NCBI GenBank assembly: GCA_904419545.1
Contig: CAJFRY010000005.1
Coordinates: forward strand, 23,058-87,057
Direction: 5' to 3'
DNA: 64,000 bases
Source: Candidatus Woodwardiibium gallinarum
Lineage (GTDB): Bacteria > Bacillota > Clostridia > Oscillospirales > CAG-382
Positions 38,660 to 48,794 of this stretch are shown here, in pieces; positions within the stretch are counted from its first letter, which is position 1, and each line of letters opens with the position of its first letter. A program made the position numbers and the translations under genes. The notes under the pieces were generated by a model. It did no database searches, had not been told where the DNA came from, and was given only the letters and a program-made list of their open reading frames with translations.

Positions 38660-40389
38660 TGGAAAAGAAATTGCTGCTCGGCAACGAAGCGGTTGCCCGA
38701 GGCTTATACGAAGCCGGCGTGACGGTGGTTTCGTCCTATCCCGGAACCCCGAGCACGGAGATCACCGAAGCGGTCACAAAATACGATGAAATTTACTCTG
38801 AGTGGGCGCCCAACGAAAAGGTTGCCTTTGAGGTGGCGTTCGGCGCTTCGCTCGGCGGCGCGCGCAGCTTCTGCGGAATGAAGCACGTCGGGCTCAACGT
38901 GGCAGCCGATCCGCTCTACACCGCCTCCTATATCGGCGTCAACGGCGGTATGGTCTGCGCCGTGGCGGACGACCCGGGGATGCATTCCTCGCAGAACGAA
39001 CAGGACTCGCGCCACCACGCCATCGCATCCAAGGTGCCGATGCTTGAACCGTCTGATTCGGCCGAATGTCTGCGTTATACGATGCGGGCCTACGAACTGA
39101 GCGAACAGTTCGACACGCCCGTGCTGCTGCGGCTCTCGACCCGCATTTCACACTCGCGCTCGATCGTCGAGACGGGCGAACGGCAAGCGCGTGAAAATCT
39201 TCCCTATGTCCGCAATGTAGCCAAAAACGTAATGATGCCGGCGATGGCGAAGGCGCGCCACATCGACGTCGAAGCGCGGACCGAAGCGCTTCGCGAATGG
39301 GCGGAGACAAGCGGCATCAACCGTGCCGAATACCACGACAAATCCATCGGCGTCGTCTGCGCGGGCACGACATATATGTACGCGCGCGAGGCGCTGGGCA
39401 ACAAGGTGTCCTACTTCAAGCTGGGGATGGTCAACCCGCTGCCGGTCGAATCGCTTAAGGCGTTCGCTGCGCAGGTCGGCCGCCTGATCGTTATCGAAGA
39501 GCTGGACGACATTATCGAAACGCACTGCCGCAAACTCGGTTTGGCAGTGGAAGGAAAGTCTCTCTTCCCTCTGTGCGGTGAATTTTCGCAGTCGATGGTC
39601 AGGAAAGCCGTCCTCGGGCTCGAGAACGAATACCGTACCTATCCGGGCGAAATCCCCGCGCGCCCGCCGGTCCTCTGCGCCGGATGTCCGCACCGCGGGC
39701 TGTACTACGCCATCAAGCCCTTCAAGCCCTACGTCAGCGGCGACATCGGCTGTTACACGCTCGGCGCGAGCGCGCCGCTGTCGATGATGGACGCCTGCGT
39801 CTGCATGGGCGCGTCGGTCAGCGCGCTGCACGGTTTCAACACAGCGCGCGGGAAGGAGCAGGCGCGCCGCTCGCTGGCCGTCATCGGCGACTCGACCTTC
39901 ATCCACTCGGGCATCACAGGGCTGATCGATATCGTTTACAATAAGGGCATTTCCACCGTCGTCGTGCTCGACAACTCAACCACAGGTATGACCGGCCACC
40001 AAAACAACCCCGCCAACGGTCTGACCATCAAGGGCGACCCGACCGCCGCCGTGGATCTCGAAGCGCTTGCGCGCGCCGTCGGCATCCGCCGCGTGCGCGT
40101 GGTCGACCCGTTCGACGTAGAGGGTACGCGTAAGGCGATCGGCGAGGAATTGGAGGCGGAGGAACCGTCGCTGGTCATCTCGCGCCGTCCCTGCGCGCTG
40201 CTGAAAACCGTAAAGGCCCAGCCCGCGCTGCGCGTGGACGAAGCCAAATGCGTCGGCTGCAAAGCCTGCCTGACGGTCGGCTGCCCCGCTATCTCCTTTA
40301 AGGACGGCAAGGCAGTCATCGACCACGTGCAGTGTCTCGGCTGCGGCGTCTGCGCCTACGCCTGCCGCACCGGCGCGCTCGTGCGCTGA
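38659..40389 (+). CDS. iorA: Indolepyruvate ferredoxin oxidoreductase, alpha subunit
   Basis: LLGNEAVARGLYEAGVTVVSSYPGTPSTEI; CAGCPHRGLYYAIK; C-terminal CVGCKACLTVGCP / CLGCGVCAYACR. Confidence 0.96.
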   Translation: MEKKLLLGNEAVARGLYEAGVTVVSSYPGTPSTEITEAVTKYDEIYSEWAPNEKVAFEVAFGASLGGARSFCGMKHVGLNVAADPLYTASYIGVNGGMVCAVADDPGMHSSQNEQDSRHHAIASKVPMLEPSDSAECLRYTMRAYELSEQFDTPVLLRLSTRISHSRSIVETGERQARENLPYVRNVAKNVMMPAMAKARHIDVEARTEALREWAETSGINRAEYHDKSIGVVCAGTTYMYAREALGNKVSYFKLGMVNPLPVESLKAFAAQVGRLIVIEELDDIIETHCRKLGLAVEGKSLFPLCGEFSQSMVRKAVLGLENEYRTYPGEIPARPPVLCAGCPHRGLYYAIKPFKPYVSGDIGCYTLGASAPLSMMDACVCMGASVSALHGFNTARGKEQARRSLAVIGDSTFIHSGITGLIDIVYNKGISTVVVLDNSTTGMTGHQNNPANGLTIKGDPTAAVDLEALARAVGIRRVRVVDPFDVEGTRKAIGEELEAEEPSLVISRRPCALLKTVKAQPALRVDEAKCVGCKACLTVGCPAISFKDGKAVIDHVQCLGCGVCAYACRTGALVR

Positions 40390-40419
40390 ACACCCGAAGA
40401 AAGGCGGTCAACACAGATT

Positions 40420-40998
40420 ATGGATACAAAAAACATCATTATCGTCGGTGTCGGCGGGCAAGGCACCCTGCTGGCCTCGAAAATTATGGGGCGCGTATTT
40501 ATGGACGAAGGGTTTGACGTCAAGGTCAGCGAAGTCCATGGGATGTCGCAGCGCGGCGGCAGCGTCGTGACCTACGTTCGCTACGGCGACAGCGTCGCTT
40601 CCGCCGTCGTCGACAAGGGCGAAGCGGATATGATCATCTCGTTCGAGAAATTAGAGAGCGCACGCTGGCTGCCCTATTTGAAAAAGGACGGCGTGCTTAT
40701 CACCAATTTGCAGGAAATCGACCCGATGCCGGTCATTATGGGCAAAGCGGTCTACCCGTCCGGTATCCTCGAAACGCTTGCCGGCATGGGTGTGAAAACG
40801 GTCGGCGTGGACGCATCGCAGCTTGCGGAGGAAGCCGGCAACGTCCGCGCGGCGAACCTGATTTTGCTGGGCGTAGCCTCACGCTTCATCGATCTGCCTG
40901 AGAACGTCTGGCTGACAGCCATCCGCGCCACGGTCCCGCCGAAAACGATAGAGGTCAATCTCACCGCGTTTGCCAAAGGACGCGCCTGCGCCGAATAG
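40420..40998 (+). CDS. iorB: Indolepyruvate ferredoxin oxidoreductase, beta subunit
   Basis: KNIIIVGVGGQGTLLASKIMGRVFMDEGFDVKVSEVHGMSQRGGSVVTYVRYG. Confidence 0.96.
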   Translation: MDTKNIIIVGVGGQGTLLASKIMGRVFMDEGFDVKVSEVHGMSQRGGSVVTYVRYGDSVASAVVDKGEADMIISFEKLESARWLPYLKKDGVLITNLQEIDPMPVIMGKAVYPSGILETLAGMGVKTVGVDASQLAEEAGNVRAANLILLGVASRFIDLPENVWLTAIRATVPPKTIEVNLTAFAKGRACAE

Positions 40999-41021
40999 GA
41001 GAAAGAAAGGGGTTTGCAGCG

Positions 41022-41456
41022 ATGTTCATCAAGCAGCTCTCCATCTTTATGGAAAACAAGGCCGGCCGGATGGCGGAAATTTCCCGCATCCTCGCCGACG
41101 GCGGCGTCAACATCCGCGCACTTTCCGTAGCCGACACGACCGGCTTCGGCATCCTGCGGCTGATCGTGGACGACCCCGAGAAGGCTGAACGCGTCTGCCG
41201 CGCCGCCGGACTGACCACCGCGCTCACCGACGCCATCGCCATCTCGATGGACGACCGTCCCGGCGGCTTTGCCGATGTGATGGAAACCGTCGCAGAGGCG
41301 AAAATCAGTGTGGAATATATGTACGCCTTCCTGACCCCTGCGGATGACGACCGTGCCTGCATTATTATGTGCACCTCGGACGGCGAGCGCGCTGTGCGCC
41401 TGCTGCGCGAAAAGGGGATCACCATTCTGAGCGGCGACGAAATCTACACACTCTGA
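41022..41456 (+). CDS. Tandem ACT-domain amino-acid-binding protein
   Basis: MFIKQLSIFMENKAGRMAEISRILADGGVNIRALSVADTTGFGILRLIVDDPEKA... two ACT repeats, 144 aa. Confidence 0.92.
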   Translation: MFIKQLSIFMENKAGRMAEISRILADGGVNIRALSVADTTGFGILRLIVDDPEKAERVCRAAGLTTALTDAIAISMDDRPGGFADVMETVAEAKISVEYMYAFLTPADDDRACIIMCTSDGERAVRLLREKGITILSGDEIYTL

Positions 41457-41496
41457 GCCGGCGGACGAAAGGACGGAGGTTCGTCAGGCGAAAACA

Positions 41497-41536
41497 AACA
41501 GCCGCCGGAAGCCAAATGGCTTCCGGCGGCTGTTTT
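41497..41536. terminator. Bidirectional intrinsic terminator
   Basis: 18-bp perfect stem AAACAGCCGCCGGAAGCC-AAAT-GGCTTCCGGCGGCTGTTT, T-rich both ways, between convergent genes. Confidence 0.85.
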
Positions 41537-41562
41537 TGCTTCTCTCTCCGTCAGAGAGGTCG

Positions 41563-43179
41563 TTAAATGACATTCACTGTTGCGGTCTGCTTCCAGGAAT
41601 TAAGCTGCGTCGGCCCTTCGTGGTACTCGGTTCCGCGCCCGAAAGGATCGAGCGGCGTACCCTCCAGCTCCTCGATTGTGGAAATCCTGCCCGCCGCATA
41701 GTCCTCCAGCCGCTCGCGGCAGTGCCGGAGCCGAAGCAGCAGCGCGCCGATGCGGATATCCTGCACGTCGAAGCCCTGCGGCTTGTTTTCTTTCATCCAC
41801 TGCCGGCGAAAAGCGTAGTAAAAGGCATCGGTCAACTCGGTCAGGCGGGAATACTCATCGATAAGCGCCCGTATAGCCGCCATGTCCTTCTGCTGATAGG
41901 CGCTTCTCGTCCGCTTGCCGATATCGGCCTTGACGGCCAGAAGCTCGCAGAGCTTCTGCATCGTCTCGAACAGATAGCCGTATTCCGAAGTCTTGCCGAC
42001 CGCAGCGAGCTTCTCTGCGCATGCGGCGAAGCCGGGCGCGGCGTCCGCACGGACGGTGGTGTCCATCACGCCCGCCAGACAGTCGTTGTACAGCATATAT
42101 TTGTCGGCATTGGGGCACCAGGTCGAGGACTCGTTCGGCGTCCCCGGCAGGTCAAGCAGCATGTATGTATCGAAATCCATTCCGAACATCCCGCGGAAGC
42201 CGTCCTTGATGCTCTGCATATCCTTGTTTCCGCGTGCCGCCTCTGCTGCAAAATACAGGGAGGGCAGCATGGCAAATTTTGAGCACTCGGCGCCGTCATC
42301 GCCCCACATCGTCAGGAACACATCCTGCACGCCATGCTTTCTGCATGCCGCCAGCGCGGCGGTGGTCGCCGTGATGGCATAGGAATTGTGCGGCGCAAAG
42401 CCGCTCCACATCCAAAGGCCGCCCGCAAACCAGATGTTTTCCTTTATTGCCCTGTGTGAGCGGATCTGGTTCTCATAATGCTGCTGATCAGTGGAATAGT
42501 AATCCCAATAAATCAGATTGACATTGGCCGGAATCTTTTTCTTAATCTCATCCGAAACCTGCAAATCATCTACATAATATGTACCGCCGCTGATGAGACG
42601 GAAAAACATATCGCCCCACATAATCAGTTCAAAGCCGTGCGAAGCAGCGATCTCCGCCACACGTGTCAGATGCTTTACGAGCAGCTCGCTCCTGTCCTCC
42701 CAGCCGTGCAAATCCTGATACTTCCCACGGCCGACCATATGCGCTTCGTCCATACCGATGTTAACCGTCCGCGAACGCACCGTGCGCTCCAGGGTCGCAA
42801 AAATATCCTCGATAAGCTGGTAGGTCCGGTCGTCGCCCGCCAGCAGGATATCGTCACAGTCGCGGAACGCAGCATACTGCGGCCAGCGGAAAATGGCGTT
42901 CAGATGCGCAAGCGTCTGGATGCAGGGAATCAGCTCCATCCCTTTTTCCGCCGCATAGTCGTCGAGTTCGCGCAGCTCAGCTTTAGAATAGCGGCCGCGC
43001 ATATAGCCGAAATACGGCTGTCCGTCCACCTCATAGGTATCCTCTGTGTACAGCATCAGGGTGTTATAGCCCATCGCGGCCGTTACGTCGATCCACTTTT
43101 TAACTGCCGGTACGTTCATGACCGCATTTCGGGAGCAATCGACCATCGTACCGAACCTGCGAAAATCCGTTTGCATCAA
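41563..43179 (-). CDS. Glycoside hydrolase family 20-like beta-N-acetylhexosaminidase (no signal peptide)
   Basis: NTLMLYTEDTYEV...PCIQTLAHLNAIF...VNIGMDEAHMVG (catalytic D-E pair). Confidence 0.85.
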   Translation of the reverse strand: MMQTDFRRFGTMVDCSRNAVMNVPAVKKWIDVTAAMGYNTLMLYTEDTYEVDGQPYFGYMRGRYSKAELRELDDYAAEKGMELIPCIQTLAHLNAIFRWPQYAAFRDCDDILLAGDDRTYQLIEDIFATLERTVRSRTVNIGMDEAHMVGRGKYQDLHGWEDRSELLVKHLTRVAEIAASHGFELIMWGDMFFRLISGGTYYVDDLQVSDEIKKKIPANVNLIYWDYYSTDQQHYENQIRSHRAIKENIWFAGGLWMWSGFAPHNSYAITATTAALAACRKHGVQDVFLTMWGDDGAECSKFAMLPSLYFAAEAARGNKDMQSIKDGFRGMFGMDFDTYMLLDLPGTPNESSTWCPNADKYMLYNDCLAGVMDTTVRADAAPGFAACAEKLAAVGKTSEYGYLFETMQKLCELLAVKADIGKRTRSAYQQKDMAAIRALIDEYSRLTELTDAFYYAFRRQWMKENKPQGFDVQDIRIGALLLRLRHCRERLEDYAAGRISTIEELEGTPLDPFGRGTEYHEGPTQLNSWKQTATVNVI

Positions 43180-43385
43180 AATAACCTCCTTTTTTGTGGT
43201 GCCGATTGATTATAACACGAAAAACACAGTGATTCAATCCACTTTTTCCAAATTCTGAAAATACCGCCTATTCAACCGGGCAGGATCACGGTATTTTCGA
43301 CTGCAATGCAAAGGAACGGCCAACGCCTGCATCGGAGCCGCAGAGAATTCGATTGTATGAGACAAACAGCAAATGCTGTAAATTC

Positions 43386-44174
43386 TCAAGCTTTGATTTT
43401 CAGCTCTGCTATCGCCGCATAATGCAGGACATCAAATTCATCCGGTGCGATTTCCGAAAGAAGTTTTCGATGCGCACACTCCCACGAAGCGATTTCCTCA
43501 TCCGTCAGCGATGCTCCTATGGCTCGGCATGCCTTCATTCTGCCGTGCCAAGTCTCTCTTGTAAAAGGAATCTTCAGCCGAAATTCTTCATGGTATGCGC
43601 ATTCAAAGTGAAGATTGTAACAATCCGGTACGATGATCGGACGCAGCGTTTCACCCGCTCCGCTCCAATTCGGGCTATACCGCAAAGCCAACACTTCACT
43701 TGCGCCTGCAATCCTGTCCTCAAGCGGGAGATATGCCATATACAGAAGCAGAATACGTCTGTCCGGCTTTAGCATCCGCAGGAAAGCAGGCAGGACCTCT
43801 TCGTGCTTGAAATACCAGAAGCACTGGCAAGCCGTAATCACATCAAAGGATTGCACCGGAAACCGAAGCACTTCCGCAGCGCAGACGTAATAATCGATTT
43901 TCATATCTCCGGAAAGCCGTTTTGCCTGCTTGATCTGCTCTGCGGAGATATCCGCCGCCGTCCATCTCGCACCATACCGATAGAGATTTCTCGGCAATAC
44001 CCCTGTTCCCGTACCGACATCCAACACGGCTTGTCCGCAGACGCACAGGCCGCGCCCAATTATCTTATCGTAAAACGCCTGCGGGTAAATATCCCTGTAT
44101 TTTGCATAGTCTGCGGATGTCCTGCCCCAGTCAAAGGGCTTTCCGTTATCGATGCTTTTGTCCGATAACTTCAT
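43386..44174 (-). CDS. Class I SAM-dependent methyltransferase
   Basis: AVLDVGTGTGVLPRNLYRYGARWTAADISAEQIKQAKRL; FDVITACQCFWYF. Confidence 0.92.
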   Translation of the reverse strand: MKLSDKSIDNGKPFDWGRTSADYAKYRDIYPQAFYDKIIGRGLCVCGQAVLDVGTGTGVLPRNLYRYGARWTAADISAEQIKQAKRLSGDMKIDYYVCAAEVLRFPVQSFDVITACQCFWYFKHEEVLPAFLRMLKPDRRILLLYMAYLPLEDRIAGASEVLALRYSPNWSGAGETLRPIIVPDCYNLHFECAYHEEFRLKIPFTRETWHGRMKACRAIGASLTDEEIASWECAHRKLLSEIAPDEFDVLHYAAIAELKIKA

Positions 44175-44248
44175 AAAAACGCGTCCCTCCTTTCATCCGG
44201 TAAAAAATACGCGCAAAACGGATTTCACCGCATGAGAAGCGCCATTTG

Positions 44249-44280
44249 AAAAAAATCGGACGCAGCATATTACGCTGCGC
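44249..44280 (-). terminator. Terminator of gap
   Basis: Minus strand GCGCAGCGTAATATGCTGCGT then CCGATTTTTTT. Confidence 0.7.
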
Positions 44281-44307
44281 CCGCATAAAGCCGAAAAACG
44301 GTTTTTC

Positions 44308-45321
44308 TTACTTCAACTCGGAGAAGTACTTGATGGTACGTACCATCTGGCTGGTATAGGAATTCTCGTTGTCGTACCAGGAAACGACCTTGACAAGAGT
44401 CTTGCCGCCGTCAAGAGGCGTGACCTTGGTCTGCGTCGCATCGAACAGCGAGCCGTAAGTGATGCCGATGATGTCGGAGGAAACAATCTGCTCCTCGGTA
44501 TAGCCGAAGGAATCGTTCGCAGCGGCCTTCATTGCGGCGTTGACCTCGTCGGCGGTGACAGTCTTATTGCAGACGGCAACGAGCTCGGTCACGGAACCGG
44601 TCGGAGTGGGAACACGCTGAGCAGCGCCGTCGAGCTTGCCGGCAAGCTCGGGAATAACAAGACCAATAGCCTTCGCAGCGCCGGTGGAATTGGGAACGAT
44701 ATTGAGCGCGCCCGCTCTCGCTCTTCTCAGGTCGCCCTTTCTGTGCGGACCGTCAAGAAGCATCTGGTCGCCGGTATAGGCGTGGATGGTGGTCATAAAG
44801 CCCTTCTCGATGGAAGCGAGCTTGTTGAGCGTGTCCGCCATCGGAGCCAGGCAGTTCGTCGTGCAGGAGGCAGCGGAAATGACCGTGTCGGTGGGCTTGA
44901 GGGTCTTCTCGTTCACGCTGTAAACGATGGTGGGCAGGTCATTGCCGGCAGGCGCCGAGATGACAACCTTGCGGGCGCCGGCGGCGATGTGGGCGCTGGC
45001 CTTCTCTTTCGAAGCATAGAAGCCCGAGCACTCGAGCACAACGTCAACACCGATCTTGCCCCAGGGCAGATCCTTCGCGTCCTTTTCGGCGTAGATGGTA
45101 ATCTCCTTGCCGTCAACGACGATGGCATTCTCCTTCGCCTCGACCTTATCGCAGAGCGCGTATCTGCCCTGCGTAGAATCGTATTTGAGCAGGTGCGCAA
45201 GCATCTTCGCATCAACGAGGTCGTTGATCGCGACGACTTCATAGCCCTCCGCGTTGAACATCTGTCTGAACGCGAGACGGCCGATACGGCCGAAACCGTT
45301 AATAGCAACCTTGACTGCCAT
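44308..45321 (-). CDS. gap: Glyceraldehyde-3-phosphate dehydrogenase, type I
   Basis: [48 protein letters not shown]. Confidence 0.98.
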   Translation of the reverse strand: MAVKVAINGFGRIGRLAFRQMFNAEGYEVVAINDLVDAKMLAHLLKYDSTQGRYALCDKVEAKENAIVVDGKEITIYAEKDAKDLPWGKIGVDVVLECSGFYASKEKASAHIAAGARKVVISAPAGNDLPTIVYSVNEKTLKPTDTVISAASCTTNCLAPMADTLNKLASIEKGFMTTIHAYTGDQMLLDGPHRKGDLRRARAGALNIVPNSTGAAKAIGLVIPELAGKLDGAAQRVPTPTGSVTELVAVCNKTVTADEVNAAMKAAANDSFGYTEEQIVSSDIIGITYGSLFDATQTKVTPLDGGKTLVKVVSWYDNENSYTSQMVRTIKYFSELK

Positions 45322-45366
45322 TGTAAATATACCTCCAAAATTTTATTTAACCTTATCAGTCAAGCT

Positions 45367-45395
45367 ATTATAATCCTTCCATATCCGTTTTTCAA
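45367..45395 (-). promoter_or_regulatory. Promoter of gap
   Basis: Minus strand TTGAAA (45395-45390), N17, TATAAT (45372-45367). Confidence 0.7.
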
Positions 45396-45429
45396 GAGCG
45401 CAGACGCAAAATTTGAAATTTGTTAAAAT

Positions 45430-46059
45430 TTAGCGCGTCTCCGTTCCCGTGTCCAACGGGCGAACGCGGAAGGATGCGCCGAGCGACTCGGCGGTGCGTC
45501 TGCACAGCTCGATATCTTCGTCGGGCAGCGTGGTTTCGACGACGGTGAAGACCACCTTCTCCACGCAGGGTACACAGCAGCGCGCGAACTCGAGGATGCC
45601 CGCGTAGGTTTCACGTCCGAACGCGGGACGGCAGACCGCCTCGTACTTCTCAGCGGTCGCAGCATTCATGCTGATGGAAACGATATCTACCGCCCCCGTC
45701 AGCAGCGGTGCGACATTTTTTTTATAAATCAGGTTCGCCTGCCCGTTCGTATTCAGGCGGACAGGCTTGCCGTACTGCGCCTTCAGCGCGCTGCCGACCT
45801 CGACGAGTGTCTCCAGCCGCATCGTCGGCTCGCCGTAGCCGCAGAACACGAATTCGTCGTACTGCGCGCTGTCCTGCTTTCCGACGGAAGCGAGGACTTC
45901 CGCCGCCGACGGCTCGTGTTCGAGCCAGAGCGGGTCGGAACCGTAGACGCCGTCGCCGTTGTTGCGGATACAAAACGAGCAACGATTGGTGCAGCGATTG
46001 GTCAGGTTGATGTACAGCCCGCGGCCGACCTTATATGTGTAAACATTTCCCTTTTTCAT
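45430..46059 (-). CDS. TatD-associated radical SAM protein
   Basis: GLYINLTNRCTNRCSFCIRNNGDGVYGSDPLWLEHEP (CxxxCxxC); ATGA overlap with tatD. Confidence 0.88.
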   Translation of the reverse strand: MKKGNVYTYKVGRGLYINLTNRCTNRCSFCIRNNGDGVYGSDPLWLEHEPSAAEVLASVGKQDSAQYDEFVFCGYGEPTMRLETLVEVGSALKAQYGKPVRLNTNGQANLIYKKNVAPLLTGAVDIVSISMNAATAEKYEAVCRPAFGRETYAGILEFARCCVPCVEKVVFTVVETTLPDEDIELCRRTAESLGASFRVRPLDTGTETR

Positions 46060-46823
46060 CGTTTGATCTTCGAAAACAGCCGCAGGGCGTTTTCGGTTGT
46101 AATCCTTTCTATGTATTCGGCCGTCTGCCCGCGCTGCTCAGCCAGCGCCGCGATTGTCAGGCGCATCAGCGCGCTGTCGTTGCGCTCCCCGCGGTGCGGA
46201 TGCGGTGCAAGATAGGGGCAGTCGGTCTCGACGAGCAGCAGCTCGTCAGGCACCGTTTTGGCAGCGCGGCGCGTTTTCTCGGCATTTTTGAAAGTAACAA
46301 TGCCGTTGAAAGCCATATACACGCCGCGGCGGGCAAGGATGCGCGCGCTCTCCTCACTGCCGGAAAAGCTGTGGAAAACACACTGCAGCGCCGGACGGGC
46401 CAGCACCTCGTCGATGCAGTCCTTATGCGCTTCGCGGTCGTGAATGACGGCGGGCAGCCCCAGCGCGCAGGCCAGTTCCAACTGCTCCGCGAACACACGG
46501 CGCTGGACGTCGCGCGGAACGGTGTCGTAATGATAATCCAGCCCAATCTCACCGACGGCAACCGCTTTCACGTTCTCCGCCAGCAGGCGCAGCGCATCGA
46601 GGTAGTCACCCTGCGCCTTATCCGCCTCCTGCGGATGCACGCCGACGGCGTGGTACATTCCCGGATATTCAGCGGAAAGCGCCTCGCACGCGCGGGCGGA
46701 CGGCAGATCGGTCGCGGCGTTGACGATATGCGAAACCCCGCCGTCCGCGAACAGCGCCGCCAGCAGCGCGTCGCGGTCGCCGTCAAAGCGCGCGTCGTCA
46801 TAATGGGCGTGCGAATCAAACAT
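46056..46823 (-). CDS. tatD: TatD-family metal-dependent DNase
   Basis: MFDSHAHYDDARFDGDRDALLAALF; GVHPQEAD; VAVGEIGLDYHYD; VETDCPYLAPHPHRGERN. Confidence 0.95.
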   Translation of the reverse strand: MFDSHAHYDDARFDGDRDALLAALFADGGVSHIVNAATDLPSARACEALSAEYPGMYHAVGVHPQEADKAQGDYLDALRLLAENVKAVAVGEIGLDYHYDTVPRDVQRRVFAEQLELACALGLPAVIHDREAHKDCIDEVLARPALQCVFHSFSGSEESARILARRGVYMAFNGIVTFKNAEKTRRAAKTVPDELLLVETDCPYLAPHPHRGERNDSALMRLTIAALAEQRGQTAEYIERITTENALRLFSKIKR

Positions 46824-46833
46824 CCCCGCACCC

Positions 46834-48771
46834 TCAGCGGACAATGCTGCCGTTAGGCACGCTGTCGTCCACGAACACGACCTTGAGCTCGTTTTCACCC
46901 GTCGCAAGAATCATTCCGTTGCTCTCCACGCCGCGCAGCTTGACCGGCTTGAGGTTGGCGACGAGAATAATCTTTTTCCCGACGAGCGACTCGGGCGTGT
47001 AAAACTCGGCAATGCCCGAGACGACCTGCCGCTGTTCTCCGCCGAGGTCGACGGACAGCTTGAGCAGCTTGTCCGACTTGGGCACCGGCTCGCAGACGGC
47101 AATCTCTCCCACACGCAGGGATACCTTTTGAAATTCATCGATGCTGATGACGCCGGGAGCCGGTTCGTTTGCTTTTTCCTTCGGCGCGGCGTTGTCTTTA
47201 GATGCGGAAAGCTGCTTGATCTGCTCCTCCAGCTTCTTGGTATCGATGCGGGCGAAAAGCACACCGCATTCGCCCACGCTGCGGCCTTCCGCACAGAATC
47301 GGAACGAATCCAGCGTATCAATGGCCAGTTCCTCGGACGCGAATCCGAACAGTCCGGCGATCTTCGCAGCGCTGCCCGGCGCGACCGGCGTAAACAGCGC
47401 ACAGCCGATGCGGATCGCTTCCGTCAGGTTGGCGAGCACCGAAGCGAGGCGGCCGCGGCCGTCCTCCGATTTCGCAAGCACCCAGGGCGTGGTCTCGTCG
47501 ATGTATTTGTTGCAGTGGCGGAAAATCGATATCACATCGGCGCAGGCGTCGGCAATTTCGTAATGCTCGTAATGGTTTACTGCGTCCGCCGCACAGCCGA
47601 GGACGGCCGTCTGCAGCGCAGCGTCGACGTCCTCCCGCTCTCCTGCCGCCGGAACGGTGCCGTCAAAGTACTGGCGGATCATCGCGGCGGTGCGCGAGAC
47701 GAGGTTGCCGAGAATGTTGGCCAGATCGGTGTTGGTGCGGGCAGCGACGGCCTCGAAGCTGATGTTGCCGTCGTTTTGCAGCGACAGCTCGCTGAGCAGG
47801 TAATAGCGGACCGCGTCCAGCCCGAAGAGGGCGATCAGGTCGTCGCCGTAAATGACATTGCCCTTGGATTTGCTCATCTTATCGCGGTTGAACAGCAGCC
47901 ACGGATGGCCGAGCACCGTGCGGGGCAGCGGCTCGCCGAGCGCCATCAGGATGATGGGCCAGTAAATCGTATGGAAGCGCACGATGTCCTTGCCGATGAC
48001 GTGCAGATCGGCCGGCCAGAGCTTTTTATACGCATCGCCCGAGCCGTCGGGGTCATAGCCGATGGCAGTGATATAGTTGGAAAGCGCATCGATCCAGACA
48101 TAGATGATGTGCCCGTCGTCAAAATCCACGGGGATTCCCCACTTGAAGGAGCTGCGCGACACACAGAGGTCCTGCAGCCCGGGACGGAGGAAGTTATTGA
48201 TCATCTCGTTCCGGCGCGAAGCGGGAACGATAAAATCCTCGTGCGTTTCGATGTATGCAAGCAGCCGGTCCTGGTATTTGGAAAGGCGCAGGAAATATGC
48301 CTCCTCGCTCGCGCGGGTAACCGGCGCGCCGCAATCGGGGCAGCAGCCGTCCACAATCTGCGAGTCGGTCCAGAAGGATTCGCAGGGCTTGCAGTAGTGG
48401 CCCTCATACGAGCCCTTGTAGATGTCGCCCTGCTCGTAGAGCTTTCTGAATATTTTCTGCACCACCCGTTCGTGCTGTGGGTCGGTCGTACGGATGAACC
48501 CGTCATAGGACACGCCGAACGCATCCCAGATCGCGCGGATCTCACCCGCCACGCCGTCGACATACGTCTTGGGCGAGACGCCGGCCTTGGCCGCACAGTC
48601 CTCGATCTTCTGCCCATGCTCGTCGGTGCCGGTGAGGAAAAACACGTCCTTGCCGCTCTGGCGCTTATAGCGCGCGATCGCGTCGGTCAGTACCGCCTCG
48701 TACACGTTGCCGATATGCGGCTTCTGCGAAGTATAGGCAATGGCTGTGGTTATATAAAATTTTTCTTTCAC
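46834..48771 (-). CDS. metG: Methionyl-tRNA synthetase
   Basis: KFYITTAIAYTSQKPHIGNVYEAVLTDAIAR; KMSKSKGNVI; C-terminal tRNA-binding (EMAP-like) domain. Confidence 0.98.
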   Translation of the reverse strand: MKEKFYITTAIAYTSQKPHIGNVYEAVLTDAIARYKRQSGKDVFFLTGTDEHGQKIEDCAAKAGVSPKTYVDGVAGEIRAIWDAFGVSYDGFIRTTDPQHERVVQKIFRKLYEQGDIYKGSYEGHYCKPCESFWTDSQIVDGCCPDCGAPVTRASEEAYFLRLSKYQDRLLAYIETHEDFIVPASRRNEMINNFLRPGLQDLCVSRSSFKWGIPVDFDDGHIIYVWIDALSNYITAIGYDPDGSGDAYKKLWPADLHVIGKDIVRFHTIYWPIILMALGEPLPRTVLGHPWLLFNRDKMSKSKGNVIYGDDLIALFGLDAVRYYLLSELSLQNDGNISFEAVAARTNTDLANILGNLVSRTAAMIRQYFDGTVPAAGEREDVDAALQTAVLGCAADAVNHYEHYEIADACADVISIFRHCNKYIDETTPWVLAKSEDGRGRLASVLANLTEAIRIGCALFTPVAPGSAAKIAGLFGFASEELAIDTLDSFRFCAEGRSVGECGVLFARIDTKKLEEQIKQLSASKDNAAPKEKANEPAPGVISIDEFQKVSLRVGEIAVCEPVPKSDKLLKLSVDLGGEQRQVVSGIAEFYTPESLVGKKIILVANLKPVKLRGVESNGMILATGENELKVVFVDDSVPNGSIVR

Positions 48772-48794
48772 GTCGTTATCCTCCGTAGTCCTGT

